Source: Rivularia sp034931125
Lineage (GTDB): Bacteria; Cyanobacteriota; Cyanobacteriia; Cyanobacteriales; Nostocaceae
Length of the DNA: 64,000 nucleotides
NCBI RefSeq assembly: GCF_034931125.1
Contig: NZ_JAYGHM010000036.1
Location: 15,518-79,517 of the forward strand
Direction of reading: 5' to 3'
Shown here piece by piece: positions 43,596-52,259 of the stretch. The stretch's first letter is position 1. Each line of letters starts with the position of its first letter. Below the pieces are notes generated by a model. The model ran no database searches and was not told the origin of the DNA. It saw only the letters and a list, made by a program, of their open reading frames with translations. Both the position numbers and the translations under genes were made by a program.

Positions 43596-45260
43596 ATGTT
43601 GCTTAACAACCGCTATCGGATAATTAGGAGTTTAGGAAGCGGTGGATTTGGAGAAACTTTTCTAGCAGAAGATACTCAAATACCTTCGACTCGTCAGTGT
43701 GTGATTAAACAGCTAAAACTATTTCAAGATAGTCCTCAAACTTATCAACTAGTACGGCAAAGATTTGCACGAGAAGCAGCAATTTTAGAAGCTCTGGGTG
43801 ACGGTAGCCCTCAGATTCCTAGATTATATGCATATTTTAACGAAGGACAACGGTTTTACCTGGCTCAAGAGTATATTCAAGGACAAACTCTGAGCGAAAC
43901 AGTGGTAAGTGGAAGTTTGAGCGAATCTAGAGTGCGAGAAATATTAATTAGCTTACTCAAACTACTTGAATACGTCCACAGTCAAGGCATTGTTCACCGA
44001 GATATCAAACCAGAAAATATTATTATCCGTTCGTCAGACAATCAACCCGTTTTGATTGATTTTGGTGCGGTGCGAGAAACGATGACTGCACAAGTCAATT
44101 CTCAAGGAAACGTTACCAGTTCGATTGTAATCGGGACACCTGGATTTATGCCAATCGAACAAGCCGCAGGTCGCGCTGTTTTTGCCAGCGACTTATATAG
44201 TTTGGGATTGGTGGCTATTTATTTGTTGACAGCTAAATTACCGCAAGAATTACAAACAGATGCTCATAACGGAGAAATTATTTGGTCAAAAAATGCCGTA
44301 AGTCATAATCTTGCAGCGGTTTTGGATCGAGCAATTCGCTCTCATGTAAAAGAACGTTTTTCTACTGCAAAAGAAATGTTAGAAGCGCTACAACCGCAGC
44401 CAACTTTGCAAGTGGTACCGTCGTCACGACAAATCGCAAAACCGACTAAGGGAGGAAACTGGTTCAAATCGATATTAATGGGTAGCGTGATCGGTGGGTG
44501 TGTATTGCTCGCTTTTGTATTCATCCAAAAAAACCAACAGTCACAACAAATTACGGAAGAACCGAAGCCGATAGAAACACCAATACCTGTAAATACTCCC
44601 CCTATTAAACCGCCGAATTCGTTTTATTTCTTGGCAGATTCGGCTTTTCGAGAACTTAATAATGCTAACAATCAAATCACAGATTTAAAAAATGCCGGTT
44701 ATAACCAAGCTGGAAAATTTTGGTTGCAGGATTATCCTAATTTATCAAATAATCCATACCATCAAGTTTATGCGGCGAAATTTAGCAGTCTTACAAACTG
44801 TATTGAATCGTTGAGAAGTTATGTTCAAGCTAATAAAAATGCTTATTGCGCCCTTGCAAGTCAAGATACAAATGCATCACCCAATTATTTTTATGGTTCT
44901 CAAATAAAAAGTCCTAAAATAGACTCTAAACCGTCACCAAGTCAAGCAGTTACGGATTACTATACAACGATTAATAATCGTAATTATTCAAGTAGTTGGA
45001 ATCAACTTTCACCAAGATTCCAAAGAAATAAATCTAATAACAGTTACTCCGAATATATAGATTGGTGGAATAAAGTGCAACGAGTCGCAGTTGAGCAAGC
45101 AAAAACTGTATCAACAAGTTCTAATACCGCAACAGTAGAAGTACAAATGAAATATTACCTAAAATCGGGAAGAGTTATTGCCGATGCTCAACAGTTTAAG
45201 CTGGTGTGGAATGCGACCCAACAAAATTGGAACTTTGATGACTCCAGCAAGTTAAATTAA
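43596..45260 (+). CDS. Pkn2-type Ser/Thr protein kinase with extracytoplasmic NTF2-like tail
   Basis: 554 residues. The kinase domain covers about 1-268: G-loop LGSGGFGETF, HRDIKPEN with H134-D136, DFG at 155-157, and activation-segment GTPGFMPIEQA. All catalytic residues are present. A single membrane helix (about 293-311) separates it from a periplasmic part. That part has a domain with NAGYNQAGKFWLQDYPN and a C-terminal NTF2-like fold (about 445-554: SPSQAVTDYYTTINNRNYSSSWNQLS). The same C-terminal domain occurs in the kinase at 54155, so the two are close paralogs. It is first in a kinase array; the ligand for the outer domain is unknown. Confidence 0.93.
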   Translation: MLLNNRYRIIRSLGSGGFGETFLAEDTQIPSTRQCVIKQLKLFQDSPQTYQLVRQRFAREAAILEALGDGSPQIPRLYAYFNEGQRFYLAQEYIQGQTLSETVVSGSLSESRVREILISLLKLLEYVHSQGIVHRDIKPENIIIRSSDNQPVLIDFGAVRETMTAQVNSQGNVTSSIVIGTPGFMPIEQAAGRAVFASDLYSLGLVAIYLLTAKLPQELQTDAHNGEIIWSKNAVSHNLAAVLDRAIRSHVKERFSTAKEMLEALQPQPTLQVVPSSRQIAKPTKGGNWFKSILMGSVIGGCVLLAFVFIQKNQQSQQITEEPKPIETPIPVNTPPIKPPNSFYFLADSAFRELNNANNQITDLKNAGYNQAGKFWLQDYPNLSNNPYHQVYAAKFSSLTNCIESLRSYVQANKNAYCALASQDTNASPNYFYGSQIKSPKIDSKPSPSQAVTDYYTTINNRNYSSSWNQLSPRFQRNKSNNSYSEYIDWWNKVQRVAVEQAKTVSTSSNTATVEVQMKYYLKSGRVIADAQQFKLVWNATQQNWNFDDSSKLN

Positions 45261-45359
45261 AGCTTTGATGAAAATATGAATAATTATATTTAAGTAAATA
45301 CATAGAGGATAATTGTATTTTTTCGTGGCTATAGTTTAATAAATATCAGGCGCAAACCG

Positions 45360-46958
45360 ATGATGACACCGACATTAAACCATCGCTACAAAGTAATTAA
45401 AGTTCTCGCTTCCGGGGGATTTGGTGAAACATTTTTAGCTGAAGATACCCAAATGCCTTCAAAGCGAAAATGTGTAATTAAACAACTTAAACCTATAGAA
45501 CACAATCCGCAAATATATGACTTATTGCAAGAAAGATTTCAGCGAGAAGCTGCGATTTTGGAAGAACTAAGCGACGGTAAAAACCAGATTCCTCAGCTAT
45601 ATGCTTATTTCATTCATAATGAGCAATTTTACTTAGTTCAAGAATATATTGAAGGAGAAACCCTTACAGATAAACTACGAAAAGAAGGGATATTAAGCGA
45701 AACTTCGGTCAAAGGCATTCTAATTAATATTTTACCCGTCCTGGAATACATTCACAGTAAACATATTGTCCACCGAGATATTAAACCCGATAACATCTTA
45801 ATTCGTCATGGCGATCGCAAACCTGTATTAATCGACTTTGGTGCAGTTAAGGAAGCGATGCAGACGGTAATGGCTGGTTCCAATACAAAGTCTATTGTAA
45901 TTGGTACACCTGGATTTATGCCAGCAGAACAAACTGCCGGAAGACCCACATATTCAAGTGACTTGTATAGTTTAGGACTAACTGCGATATACTTACTTAC
46001 GGGTAAAATTCCCCAGGAATTATCAAGCAGTCCGTCTACAAGTGAAATTATCTGGCAGAATTATATTGCAAATATTACTCCCGATTTTGCCGCAGTTTTA
46101 GATAAGGCAATTAAATTTCATCCAAAAGAACGCTTTTCTACAGCCACAGAGATGCTAAAAGCTTTGCAAATGGTTGGTGTTACTTCCCTTCCTCCGACAG
46201 TACCTCAGCTTTCTACAACATCGATTAAGAAAAAAATCCTACCTGAGACAGTTATATCTATACCATCACCGAGAATACAATCTCAGCCATCAACAATGAT
46301 ACTCAGTGGAGGGATGAAAGATTGGCAAAAAGCGACGATTATAGGTTGCGCGATCGGTCTATCTGTTGTTGGTGGTATGGCAATAATTAACAAACAACCA
46401 TCTGCGATTCAGGCTAATAAGACTATAGTCAAAAATGACGATGATTCCTACATAAATACTAAAGATTCAGTCAAATCTTTAGATAATTATGCGTCGCAAT
46501 CTGCTAATTTACAAGCTTTAAATCAAACACAACTTTCACGAGCAGCATTAATAACAAGAGATGAAGCTATTTCTATTGTGAACCGTTGGCAAGATGCTAA
46601 GCAAGTATTGTTTGCACCTCCTTTTAATCGCAGTCTAGGAGCGGAATTAACAACAGGTGAAGCTTACAGAAAAAACATTAGTTCTGGTAGTTCGTTGGAA
46701 TGGTTAGAAAGTAATAATGCCTATTACCGATATGGAGTACAAAGAATTGATTCTGTAGGAAACTTTATTGCTAGCGATGATAGAGCAACAATTGAAATGA
46801 CAATTACTGAAGACCGTAAATTTTATAAAGATGGACAAATTATTCCTGGTGAAAATACTGAATTAGATACTAGAATTGTTAGATATTCTTTGCAGTTAGA
46901 AAATGGCAGTTTAAAAATTTCAGATTACGAAACTATCAACGTTATTAGTAGTCGTTAG
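45360..46958 (+). CDS. Ser/Thr protein kinase with C-terminal IMS (ARC6-like) domain
   Basis: 532 residues. Kinase domain about 1-275: G-loop LASGGFGETF, HRD at 138-140, DFG 159-161, GTPGFMPAEQT. One membrane helix lies at about 324-343. The C-terminal about 135 residues match the IMS domain first seen in the plastid-division proteins ARC6/CDP1 and in cyanobacterial kinases and chaperones: ITRDEAISIVNRWQDAKQVLF, SSGSSLEWLESNNAYYRYG and a strand pattern ending KFYKDGQ. It is a paralog of its neighbours in the kinase part only. It starts 99 bp after the first kinase and is probably cotranscribed. Confidence 0.92.
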   Translation: MMTPTLNHRYKVIKVLASGGFGETFLAEDTQMPSKRKCVIKQLKPIEHNPQIYDLLQERFQREAAILEELSDGKNQIPQLYAYFIHNEQFYLVQEYIEGETLTDKLRKEGILSETSVKGILINILPVLEYIHSKHIVHRDIKPDNILIRHGDRKPVLIDFGAVKEAMQTVMAGSNTKSIVIGTPGFMPAEQTAGRPTYSSDLYSLGLTAIYLLTGKIPQELSSSPSTSEIIWQNYIANITPDFAAVLDKAIKFHPKERFSTATEMLKALQMVGVTSLPPTVPQLSTTSIKKKILPETVISIPSPRIQSQPSTMILSGGMKDWQKATIIGCAIGLSVVGGMAIINKQPSAIQANKTIVKNDDDSYINTKDSVKSLDNYASQSANLQALNQTQLSRAALITRDEAISIVNRWQDAKQVLFAPPFNRSLGAELTTGEAYRKNISSGSSLEWLESNNAYYRYGVQRIDSVGNFIASDDRATIEMTITEDRKFYKDGQIIPGENTELDTRIVRYSLQLENGSLKISDYETINVISSR

Positions 46959-47012
46959 GTTATTTAAAAATTGCTTCAAAAATCTTTTAAAAATAGTATT
47001 AATACATCGAAA

Positions 47013-48185
47013 ATGAGAATTAACGATAAAAGACGCTCCAATAAAATATCTAACCTGCAATTTGCAAGTATAGTAACCGGAGTTGCACTAACTATAAATT
47101 CGATTGGTTTAGTTTTATATCAACAACAAAATCGCGAGAATACCAAGCAAATCGCGAAAAAGGTCAATCAATCAACTCCTTCACCATCATTACCTCCCTT
47201 ACCATTAGTTTCACATCTTCCTTTAGCTGATAATTCCCAATTAACATATAATATTACAACTGCTCCACATTTCACTGAAAGCAAACAATTACAGAATATT
47301 GTTGATGAAATAGTTGATTTTACTAAAGATAAACAATTTCCAATTAAACCACTATCAATAACGCTGATTAATCTCGATAATGCCGAGTATGCGGGATATC
47401 AGCAAGAAAAATTTAGATATCCGGCAAGCGTGGTTAAATTATTTTGGATGGTTTATCTTTATGCTCAGATTGAAAAAGGTATTTTATCGGAAGCAGATTT
47501 TACTCGGTCTTTAGATGAAATGATTAAGAAGTCTGATAATGAAGCAGCTAGTAAGATTTTAGATAAAATTACCAAAACGCAGTATCATAAAAATATCCAA
47601 GGAGAAGAATATAAAAAATGGAAAAATGATAGATTGCAGGTGAATCAATATTTTCAACAAGCAGGATATAAGGAAATAAATGTTAGTCAAAAAACATTCC
47701 CTATTCCTTATTTAAACCTTTCTATGCCGAAAGGCTCCGAGTTTAAATTACGAGATAATCCTCAACAGCCGATTCGCAATCAAATCTCAACTCAACAGGT
47801 TGCTCGGCTATTATATGAAGTTGACAAGAAACAATCTGTATCGGCAACTTCTAGTAATAAAATGCAAAAGTTATTAACAATCGATTCTCATACTAGAAAT
47901 ACAAAAAAAGACGATAAAAGTACAGATGAATTTAATTCTGTCAGAGGTTTTTTGAGCGAAGATTTGCCAAATGATATTCGTTTTAGGGGTAAAGCAGGTT
48001 GGACAAGTGATTCTCGTAATGATGCTGCAATTATCTCTACACCCGATGGAAAAGTAGCTTATATATTAGTTGTTTTTGCTGATGATAGTTCCTATGCAGA
48101 AGATTGGAAAATATTTCCGCAAATTTCGCATTTGGTATTTGAACGGATGAAGAAAAAAGAGAAGTCGGGTTTTCACCAAATTTAA
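47013..48185 (+). CDS. Class A beta-lactamase-like serine hydrolase, membrane-anchored
   Basis: 390 residues from the ATG at 47013; an in-frame TTG at 46971 would add 14. A hydrophobic helix (about 16-38) anchors or exports the protein. The catalytic domain has the penicillin-recognition pattern S139-x-x-K142 (RYPASVVKLFW), SDN at 174-176 (KKSDNEAASK) and KAG in place of KTG (FRGKAGWTSDS). The class A omega-loop Glu is not obvious, so it may be a peptidase- or esterase-like relative rather than a true beta-lactamase. It sits between two kinases with short gaps, and a terminator-like inverted repeat follows at 48161-48222. Confidence 0.82.
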   Translation: MRINDKRRSNKISNLQFASIVTGVALTINSIGLVLYQQQNRENTKQIAKKVNQSTPSPSLPPLPLVSHLPLADNSQLTYNITTAPHFTESKQLQNIVDEIVDFTKDKQFPIKPLSITLINLDNAEYAGYQQEKFRYPASVVKLFWMVYLYAQIEKGILSEADFTRSLDEMIKKSDNEAASKILDKITKTQYHKNIQGEEYKKWKNDRLQVNQYFQQAGYKEINVSQKTFPIPYLNLSMPKGSEFKLRDNPQQPIRNQISTQQVARLLYEVDKKQSVSATSSNKMQKLLTIDSHTRNTKKDDKSTDEFNSVRGFLSEDLPNDIRFRGKAGWTSDSRNDAAIISTPDGKVAYILVVFADDSSYAEDWKIFPQISHLVFERMKKKEKSGFHQI

Positions 48186-48222
48186 GCGTATTACAGATAT
48201 TTATCGCAAAAAAACCGACTTC
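48161..48222 (+). terminator. Inverted repeat spanning end of serine hydrolase gene
   Basis: GAAGTCGGGTTTT (48161-48173) can pair with AAAACC-GACTTC (48211-48222), one bulge, around the stop codon. It could end transcription ahead of the next kinase, but the loop is long (about 37 nt). Confidence 0.35.
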
Positions 48223-48340
48223 TAGACCCAGAGGGGCTGAGGTTAAATAAATCTTTTTCAACTGTTATCTATGAAGCCGGAAACAGCAGTATAATACTGG
48301 TAATTTATATTACAAGATGTTCTGTACTCACTGCTAAACG

Positions 48341-49840
48341 ATGCAAATGCTGTTGAACAATCGCTATCAAGTTATTCGGACTTTGGGAAGTGGGGGATTT
48401 GGTGATACTTTTTTAGCAGAAGATACTCAAATGCCGTCTCAACGTCGCTGTGTAATTAAACTACTCAAACCGATTGAGAATAATCCTCAAATTTACCAAT
48501 TGGTGCAAGAAAGATTCGCACGGGAAGCAGCTATTTTGGAAGAACTGGGTAGTTTGAGTAGTCAAATTCCCACTTTATACGCTTATTTTTATTTGTCAGA
48601 TAAGTTTTATCTAGTTCAAGAATGGGTTGAAGGTGATACTTTAACAGCAAAAGTTCAACAGCAAGGTTTGTTTAATGAAAGCGGTGCTAAAGAAATATTA
48701 TCGAATATTTTACCTGTTTTAGAGTTCGTACATAGTAAACGTATTGTTCACCGCGACATTAAACCAGATAATATTATTTTACGACGCAGCGATAATAAAC
48801 CCGTGTTGATCGATTTTGGAGCGGTACGAGAGACAATGGGAACGGCAGTAAATTCTCAAGGTAGTTTAACTCGTTCGATTATAATTGGTACACCGGGCTA
48901 TATGCCAAGTGAACAAGCTGCGGGTAGAGCGGTTTATTCAAGTGATTTATACAGTTTGTCCTTAACAATAGTTTATCTATTGAGTGGGAAATCACCGCAA
49001 CAATTAGAAACAGATTCTCACACTGGGGAAATTATTTGGGAATCTGATGTAAAAAATATTAGTTCTTCATTCAAGACAGTAATTAATAAAGCGATCGCAT
49101 TCCATCCACGGGAACGTTTTTCTAGTGCTTCAGAAATGCTCCAAGCTTTACAAAATTCAGATGCTCCCTTTCCAGCTACCGTAACTTTTCAACCGTCAAT
49201 AATTACGTCTAATATATCTACACAGAATTTTTCTCCAAAACAAAATCATAAATCTCAAGAAAATCAATCCAGAAAGCCTAACGGAATTTTACCCCAAAGT
49301 ATAGTTATTGGTGGCGTTATGGGGTTATTTGCGATCAGTGGTTTGTGGTTATTAATTCCTAAAAATACTACACCCAAACCAGAAGTTCAAACTAGTATAG
49401 TCGAACCCGAAACTACTACAAAACTCAAATCTAATATTACAAAACCAGTAGAATCTCAACTTCCTGTAGAACCCGAACCCCAAGCAACTATCGAACCTCA
49501 AGAGACTATTAAACCTCAAGCGACTATAGAACCTCAACCGATTATTAAACCAGTAGAAAATGATTTTAGTTGGCTTTCTTCTAAGAGGGTTACAGATGCA
49601 GATTTAGATAGTATGGATGGTTACACTTTAGATATTATGAGAAATTCAATTTTTGCTCGTCATGGACGACGTTTTGATAATCCTGGTTTACAAGAATATT
49701 TTGATAAACAATCTTGGTACATTTCCAAATACTCACCTAAACAATTTCCCTCTAATTTGGCTTCAAAAATAGAACTACAAAATGTAGAATATATTTCAAA
49801 ATATCAAGATAGAACAAATAAAAGATTTTTTAGAAAATGA
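48341..49840 (+). CDS. Ser/Thr protein kinase with C-terminal YARHG domain
   Basis: 499 residues; the ATG at 48347 matches the MLLNNRY start of two paralogs and is equally likely. Kinase domain about 3-272 with GSGGFGDTF, HRD 137-139, DFG 158-160, GTPGYMPSEQAAG. One membrane helix lies at about 320-340. A degenerate Glu/Pro/Gln repeat linker follows (about 360-410: TIEPQ/TIKPQ units). The last 75 residues are a YARHG domain: SMDGYTLDIMRNSIFARHGRRFDN, then YFDKQSWY and the ending helix. YARHG domains are extracellular in many bacteria and of unknown function. It is the third member of the array. Confidence 0.93.
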   Translation: MQMLLNNRYQVIRTLGSGGFGDTFLAEDTQMPSQRRCVIKLLKPIENNPQIYQLVQERFAREAAILEELGSLSSQIPTLYAYFYLSDKFYLVQEWVEGDTLTAKVQQQGLFNESGAKEILSNILPVLEFVHSKRIVHRDIKPDNIILRRSDNKPVLIDFGAVRETMGTAVNSQGSLTRSIIIGTPGYMPSEQAAGRAVYSSDLYSLSLTIVYLLSGKSPQQLETDSHTGEIIWESDVKNISSSFKTVINKAIAFHPRERFSSASEMLQALQNSDAPFPATVTFQPSIITSNISTQNFSPKQNHKSQENQSRKPNGILPQSIVIGGVMGLFAISGLWLLIPKNTTPKPEVQTSIVEPETTTKLKSNITKPVESQLPVEPEPQATIEPQETIKPQATIEPQPIIKPVENDFSWLSSKRVTDADLDSMDGYTLDIMRNSIFARHGRRFDNPGLQEYFDKQSWYISKYSPKQFPSNLASKIELQNVEYISKYQDRTNKRFFRK

Positions 49841-49918
49841 TTGATTTGGGAATTGAGCATGGAGCATGGATAAATTATTAGTAAACAAATTCTAACTCTT
49901 AAAATCCAAAATCTAAAA

Positions 49919-52063
49919 TCAAAAGATGTCTTTACGCTTTTGCAACCAAAAGGTAACAGTTAAATATACTAATGCGTGCAAACCTAATACACCCCAGTTC
50001 AAAAGTAAATTTTCCCAAGTTGCATCATATACTGGTGTTGGTTCAAAAGGTTGAGCAGCAGTAGTACCATCGGGTAATTTAATAGCTGCGGGAACCATTG
50101 CATTAATATTAACTAAAGCACCATAAGCTCCTACTGACCAACGACTCAACATTAACCAAGAAATTATTTTCCCAATTCCTTCTATTTTAAATAAAACCCC
50201 GGAAAAAATAATTTGAGGTATCAACAGTAAAGGTAAAGCGCTATTAGCTTGAGAACTATTTTTGACAACTGCTGAAACTAATAAACCCAAACTCATGCTA
50301 GTGAAAAGCGTCAGAAAAGTTGCGGTCGATAATCCTAGTATCCAAGAAATAAATTCAGGTTGTGGTGATTTGAATAATACCAGAATTACTAAAGATATTA
50401 ATACAGTTTGTAATAAAGCTAAACCGGCAAGAATAACTAATTTAGAACCGAGATAAGCAAATAAACCCAAATTTACTAATCTTTCTCGCAGATAAATAGC
50501 AGTTTCCTTGACAATTTCTTGTAACGAACTGGAAAGCCCTACCCACAAAGCCGCACAGGTAAATACAAATAATACCCGTAATGCTAGAGGTGCTAAATTA
50601 ACATCTGGTTGTTGTGATAAAACTAAAGGATTTTTATCTCCAAGGGCTACCGTAATTAAAGCAATTCCTATTGGTGCGGTCAACAGCGCCAAAATTAGGT
50701 TAACGCGATCGCGCTTTTGAATCTGAAAATATCTTTGTGTAAGAATACTTAACTGTTTGGTAAAAGAAACGCCGGAGTTGCGATTGTTTGCTTTTTTAGG
50801 TTTTGACTTTTGATTCCCCGGACTGAGATGATTGGCTACGTAACGACGATAATCGTCAGAGCGATGAAATCTTTCTGCTTCCTCAACGACGGTTTCTGGT
50901 TTTTCTAACTGGTTGTAAATATCCGCAAATTCGGTTACTCCAAAAAATTGCAAACATCGATCAGAAGGACCAAAATAACACAAACGTCCTCCTTGTCCGA
51001 GAAATACAACCCTATCGCACAATTTAATATTTGCCGTAGCGTGAGTGACTAAAATTACCGTCCGTCCTTGATTTGCCAACTTTCGCAACAGCTGCATCAT
51101 CTTCTTATCCAAACCTGGATCTAATCCGGAAGTTGGTTCATCTAAGAAAAATAATTTCGGATCTGCAAGTAATTCTACTCCAATACTGATGCGTTTCCGT
51201 TGTCCCCCACTGAGTTCACCGATCAAACCATGACGACGGTGGGACATTTCCACATCTGATAGAGTTTTTTCTACCACTTTTTCTACATCAATATCCGCTG
51301 GTAGTCGTAATTTCGCAGCGTAGGTAAGTACTTGAGCAACGGTTAATTGGGAATGAATAATATCATCTTGCGGTACATAACCGATTTGAGCGCGGTAGAT
51401 ATTAAAATTGTTGAGTAAATCTTCCCCATTCAAATACACTACACCCTCAGTCAGTTTTTCGGTTCCTAATAGCGATCGCATTAAAGTAGATTTACCCGCA
51501 CCGCTACCCCCGACCAAAGCTACAAGCTGTCCCGGTTCAATTGCACAGGAAATATCATCCAAACGACGCTTACCATTGCTTACAAGTACCAAATTGCAGG
51601 CATCCAAGCGAATTTGATTACCGCGATCAAGTATTTGTAAATCCGAACCCCGTAGCAGTAAAGTATAAGGTCCGATGCGAATTGTTGAGCCTTCAGTTAA
51701 AACTTTGCTTCCACTAATTCTTTCTCCGTCAACAAAAACCCCATTAGTACTAAAATCCCGGATAACGTAGCGTCCTTGGGCATCTCGCTCGATTGTCGCA
51801 TGACGACGGGATACTGTGGGAGCATCCATTGTTAAAGTTGCGCTGTCATCCCGTCCTAATAACGCAGAACCATTTTTCAAAGAAATTGAATGCAGCTTTA
51901 CTTCAGGAACTACAACGGGTTGCTTGGGATTTTTGTATGTCAACGAAACTTGATTTTCAGGGTTTTGTCCAATGTGAATTTCGACTCCATCTAAACCTCC
52001 GTGGTACTCCCACCACAGCAAAGCTTGGCGGTGAGGGGGATAGGAGGGCAGTTGTCGGGGCAT
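49919..52063 (-). CDS. FHA-domain ABC transporter (ABCG type), 3' part of an interrupted gene
   Basis: The native part runs from 51991 down to 49919 (690 residues): the end of the first region (DGVEIHIGQNPENQVS), an FHA domain (LLGRDD..., SRRHA, STNG), an ABC ATPase with Walker A GGSGAGKST, signature LSGGQRKR and Walker B LFFLDEPTSGLD, then an ABC2 membrane domain of about six helices. The ATG at 52063 lies in the inserted element, so the first 24 codons (MPRQLPSYPP...) are insertion-derived. A protein without its first FHA domain may still be made. The 5' part of the gene is at 53537-53830. Removing 51992-53536 rebuilds one 788-residue frame. Confidence 0.9.
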   Translation of the reverse strand: MPRQLPSYPPHRQALLWWEYHGGLDGVEIHIGQNPENQVSLTYKNPKQPVVVPEVKLHSISLKNGSALLGRDDSATLTMDAPTVSRRHATIERDAQGRYVIRDFSTNGVFVDGERISGSKVLTEGSTIRIGPYTLLLRGSDLQILDRGNQIRLDACNLVLVSNGKRRLDDISCAIEPGQLVALVGGSGAGKSTLMRSLLGTEKLTEGVVYLNGEDLLNNFNIYRAQIGYVPQDDIIHSQLTVAQVLTYAAKLRLPADIDVEKVVEKTLSDVEMSHRRHGLIGELSGGQRKRISIGVELLADPKLFFLDEPTSGLDPGLDKKMMQLLRKLANQGRTVILVTHATANIKLCDRVVFLGQGGRLCYFGPSDRCLQFFGVTEFADIYNQLEKPETVVEEAERFHRSDDYRRYVANHLSPGNQKSKPKKANNRNSGVSFTKQLSILTQRYFQIQKRDRVNLILALLTAPIGIALITVALGDKNPLVLSQQPDVNLAPLALRVLFVFTCAALWVGLSSSLQEIVKETAIYLRERLVNLGLFAYLGSKLVILAGLALLQTVLISLVILVLFKSPQPEFISWILGLSTATFLTLFTSMSLGLLVSAVVKNSSQANSALPLLLIPQIIFSGVLFKIEGIGKIISWLMLSRWSVGAYGALVNINAMVPAAIKLPDGTTAAQPFEPTPVYDATWENLLLNWGVLGLHALVYLTVTFWLQKRKDIF
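52001..52016 (+). repeat. Left-end hairpin of the IS605-type element
   Basis: GTGGT and ACCAC pair around ACTCCC, starting 9 nt inside the left boundary. This matches the sub-terminal hairpins that TnpA recognises in this family. Confidence 0.65.
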
Positions 52064-52081
52064 CGAACCCCGACAACTGCC
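52047..52081 (-). terminator. Strong hairpin after RHH gene inside the element
   Basis: GGCAGTTGTCGGGG (52047-52060) pairs perfectly over 14 bp with CCCCGACAACTGCC (52068-52081), with a 7-nt loop. It starts 3 nt after the RHH stop codon on the reverse strand. It lacks a T-run. It also contains the ATG used by the truncated transporter ORF (52063). Confidence 0.6.
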
Positions 52082-52084
52082 AAT

Positions 52085-52225
52085 TCATTGGTTTTTGATC
52101 TTCTTTCTAAGACTACGGATAAATTCACGGATTACCTCTGTTTGGGTTCTATCTTCTTGTTGACAGTAGATTTTTAATACTTCCAACTCTTGCTTCGGGA
52201 GCCTGATATCTATACGAGTAGTCAT
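52085..52225 (-). CDS. Ribbon-helix-helix (CopG/Arc-like) protein, 46 residues
   Basis: A short ORF starting MTTRIDIRLPKQELEVLKIY. It has the RHH layout: an N-terminal strand with alternating residues (TRIDIRL) for DNA contact, helix 1 (KQELEVLKIYCQQED), the turn R-T-Q-T, then helix 2 (EVIREFIRSLRKK). It is probably a dimeric DNA-binding repressor. It is divergent from tnpB with only 34 bp between its start and the preferred tnpB start, so it is placed to control the tnpB promoter. It lies wholly within the mobile element. It could instead be an antitoxin-like protein without a toxin. The codon pattern and conserved RHH hallmarks support coding. Confidence 0.8.
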   Translation of the reverse strand: MTTRIDIRLPKQELEVLKIYCQQEDRTQTEVIREFIRSLRKKIKNQ

Positions 52226-52259
52226 ACAAAAGTACGGAACAATGCTGTACAATAATTAT

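Noticed and set aside
46971..47012. TTG start for the serine hydrolase
   Set aside because: It lies 12 bp after the previous stop and has no ribosome site; the ATG at 47013 is adequate.
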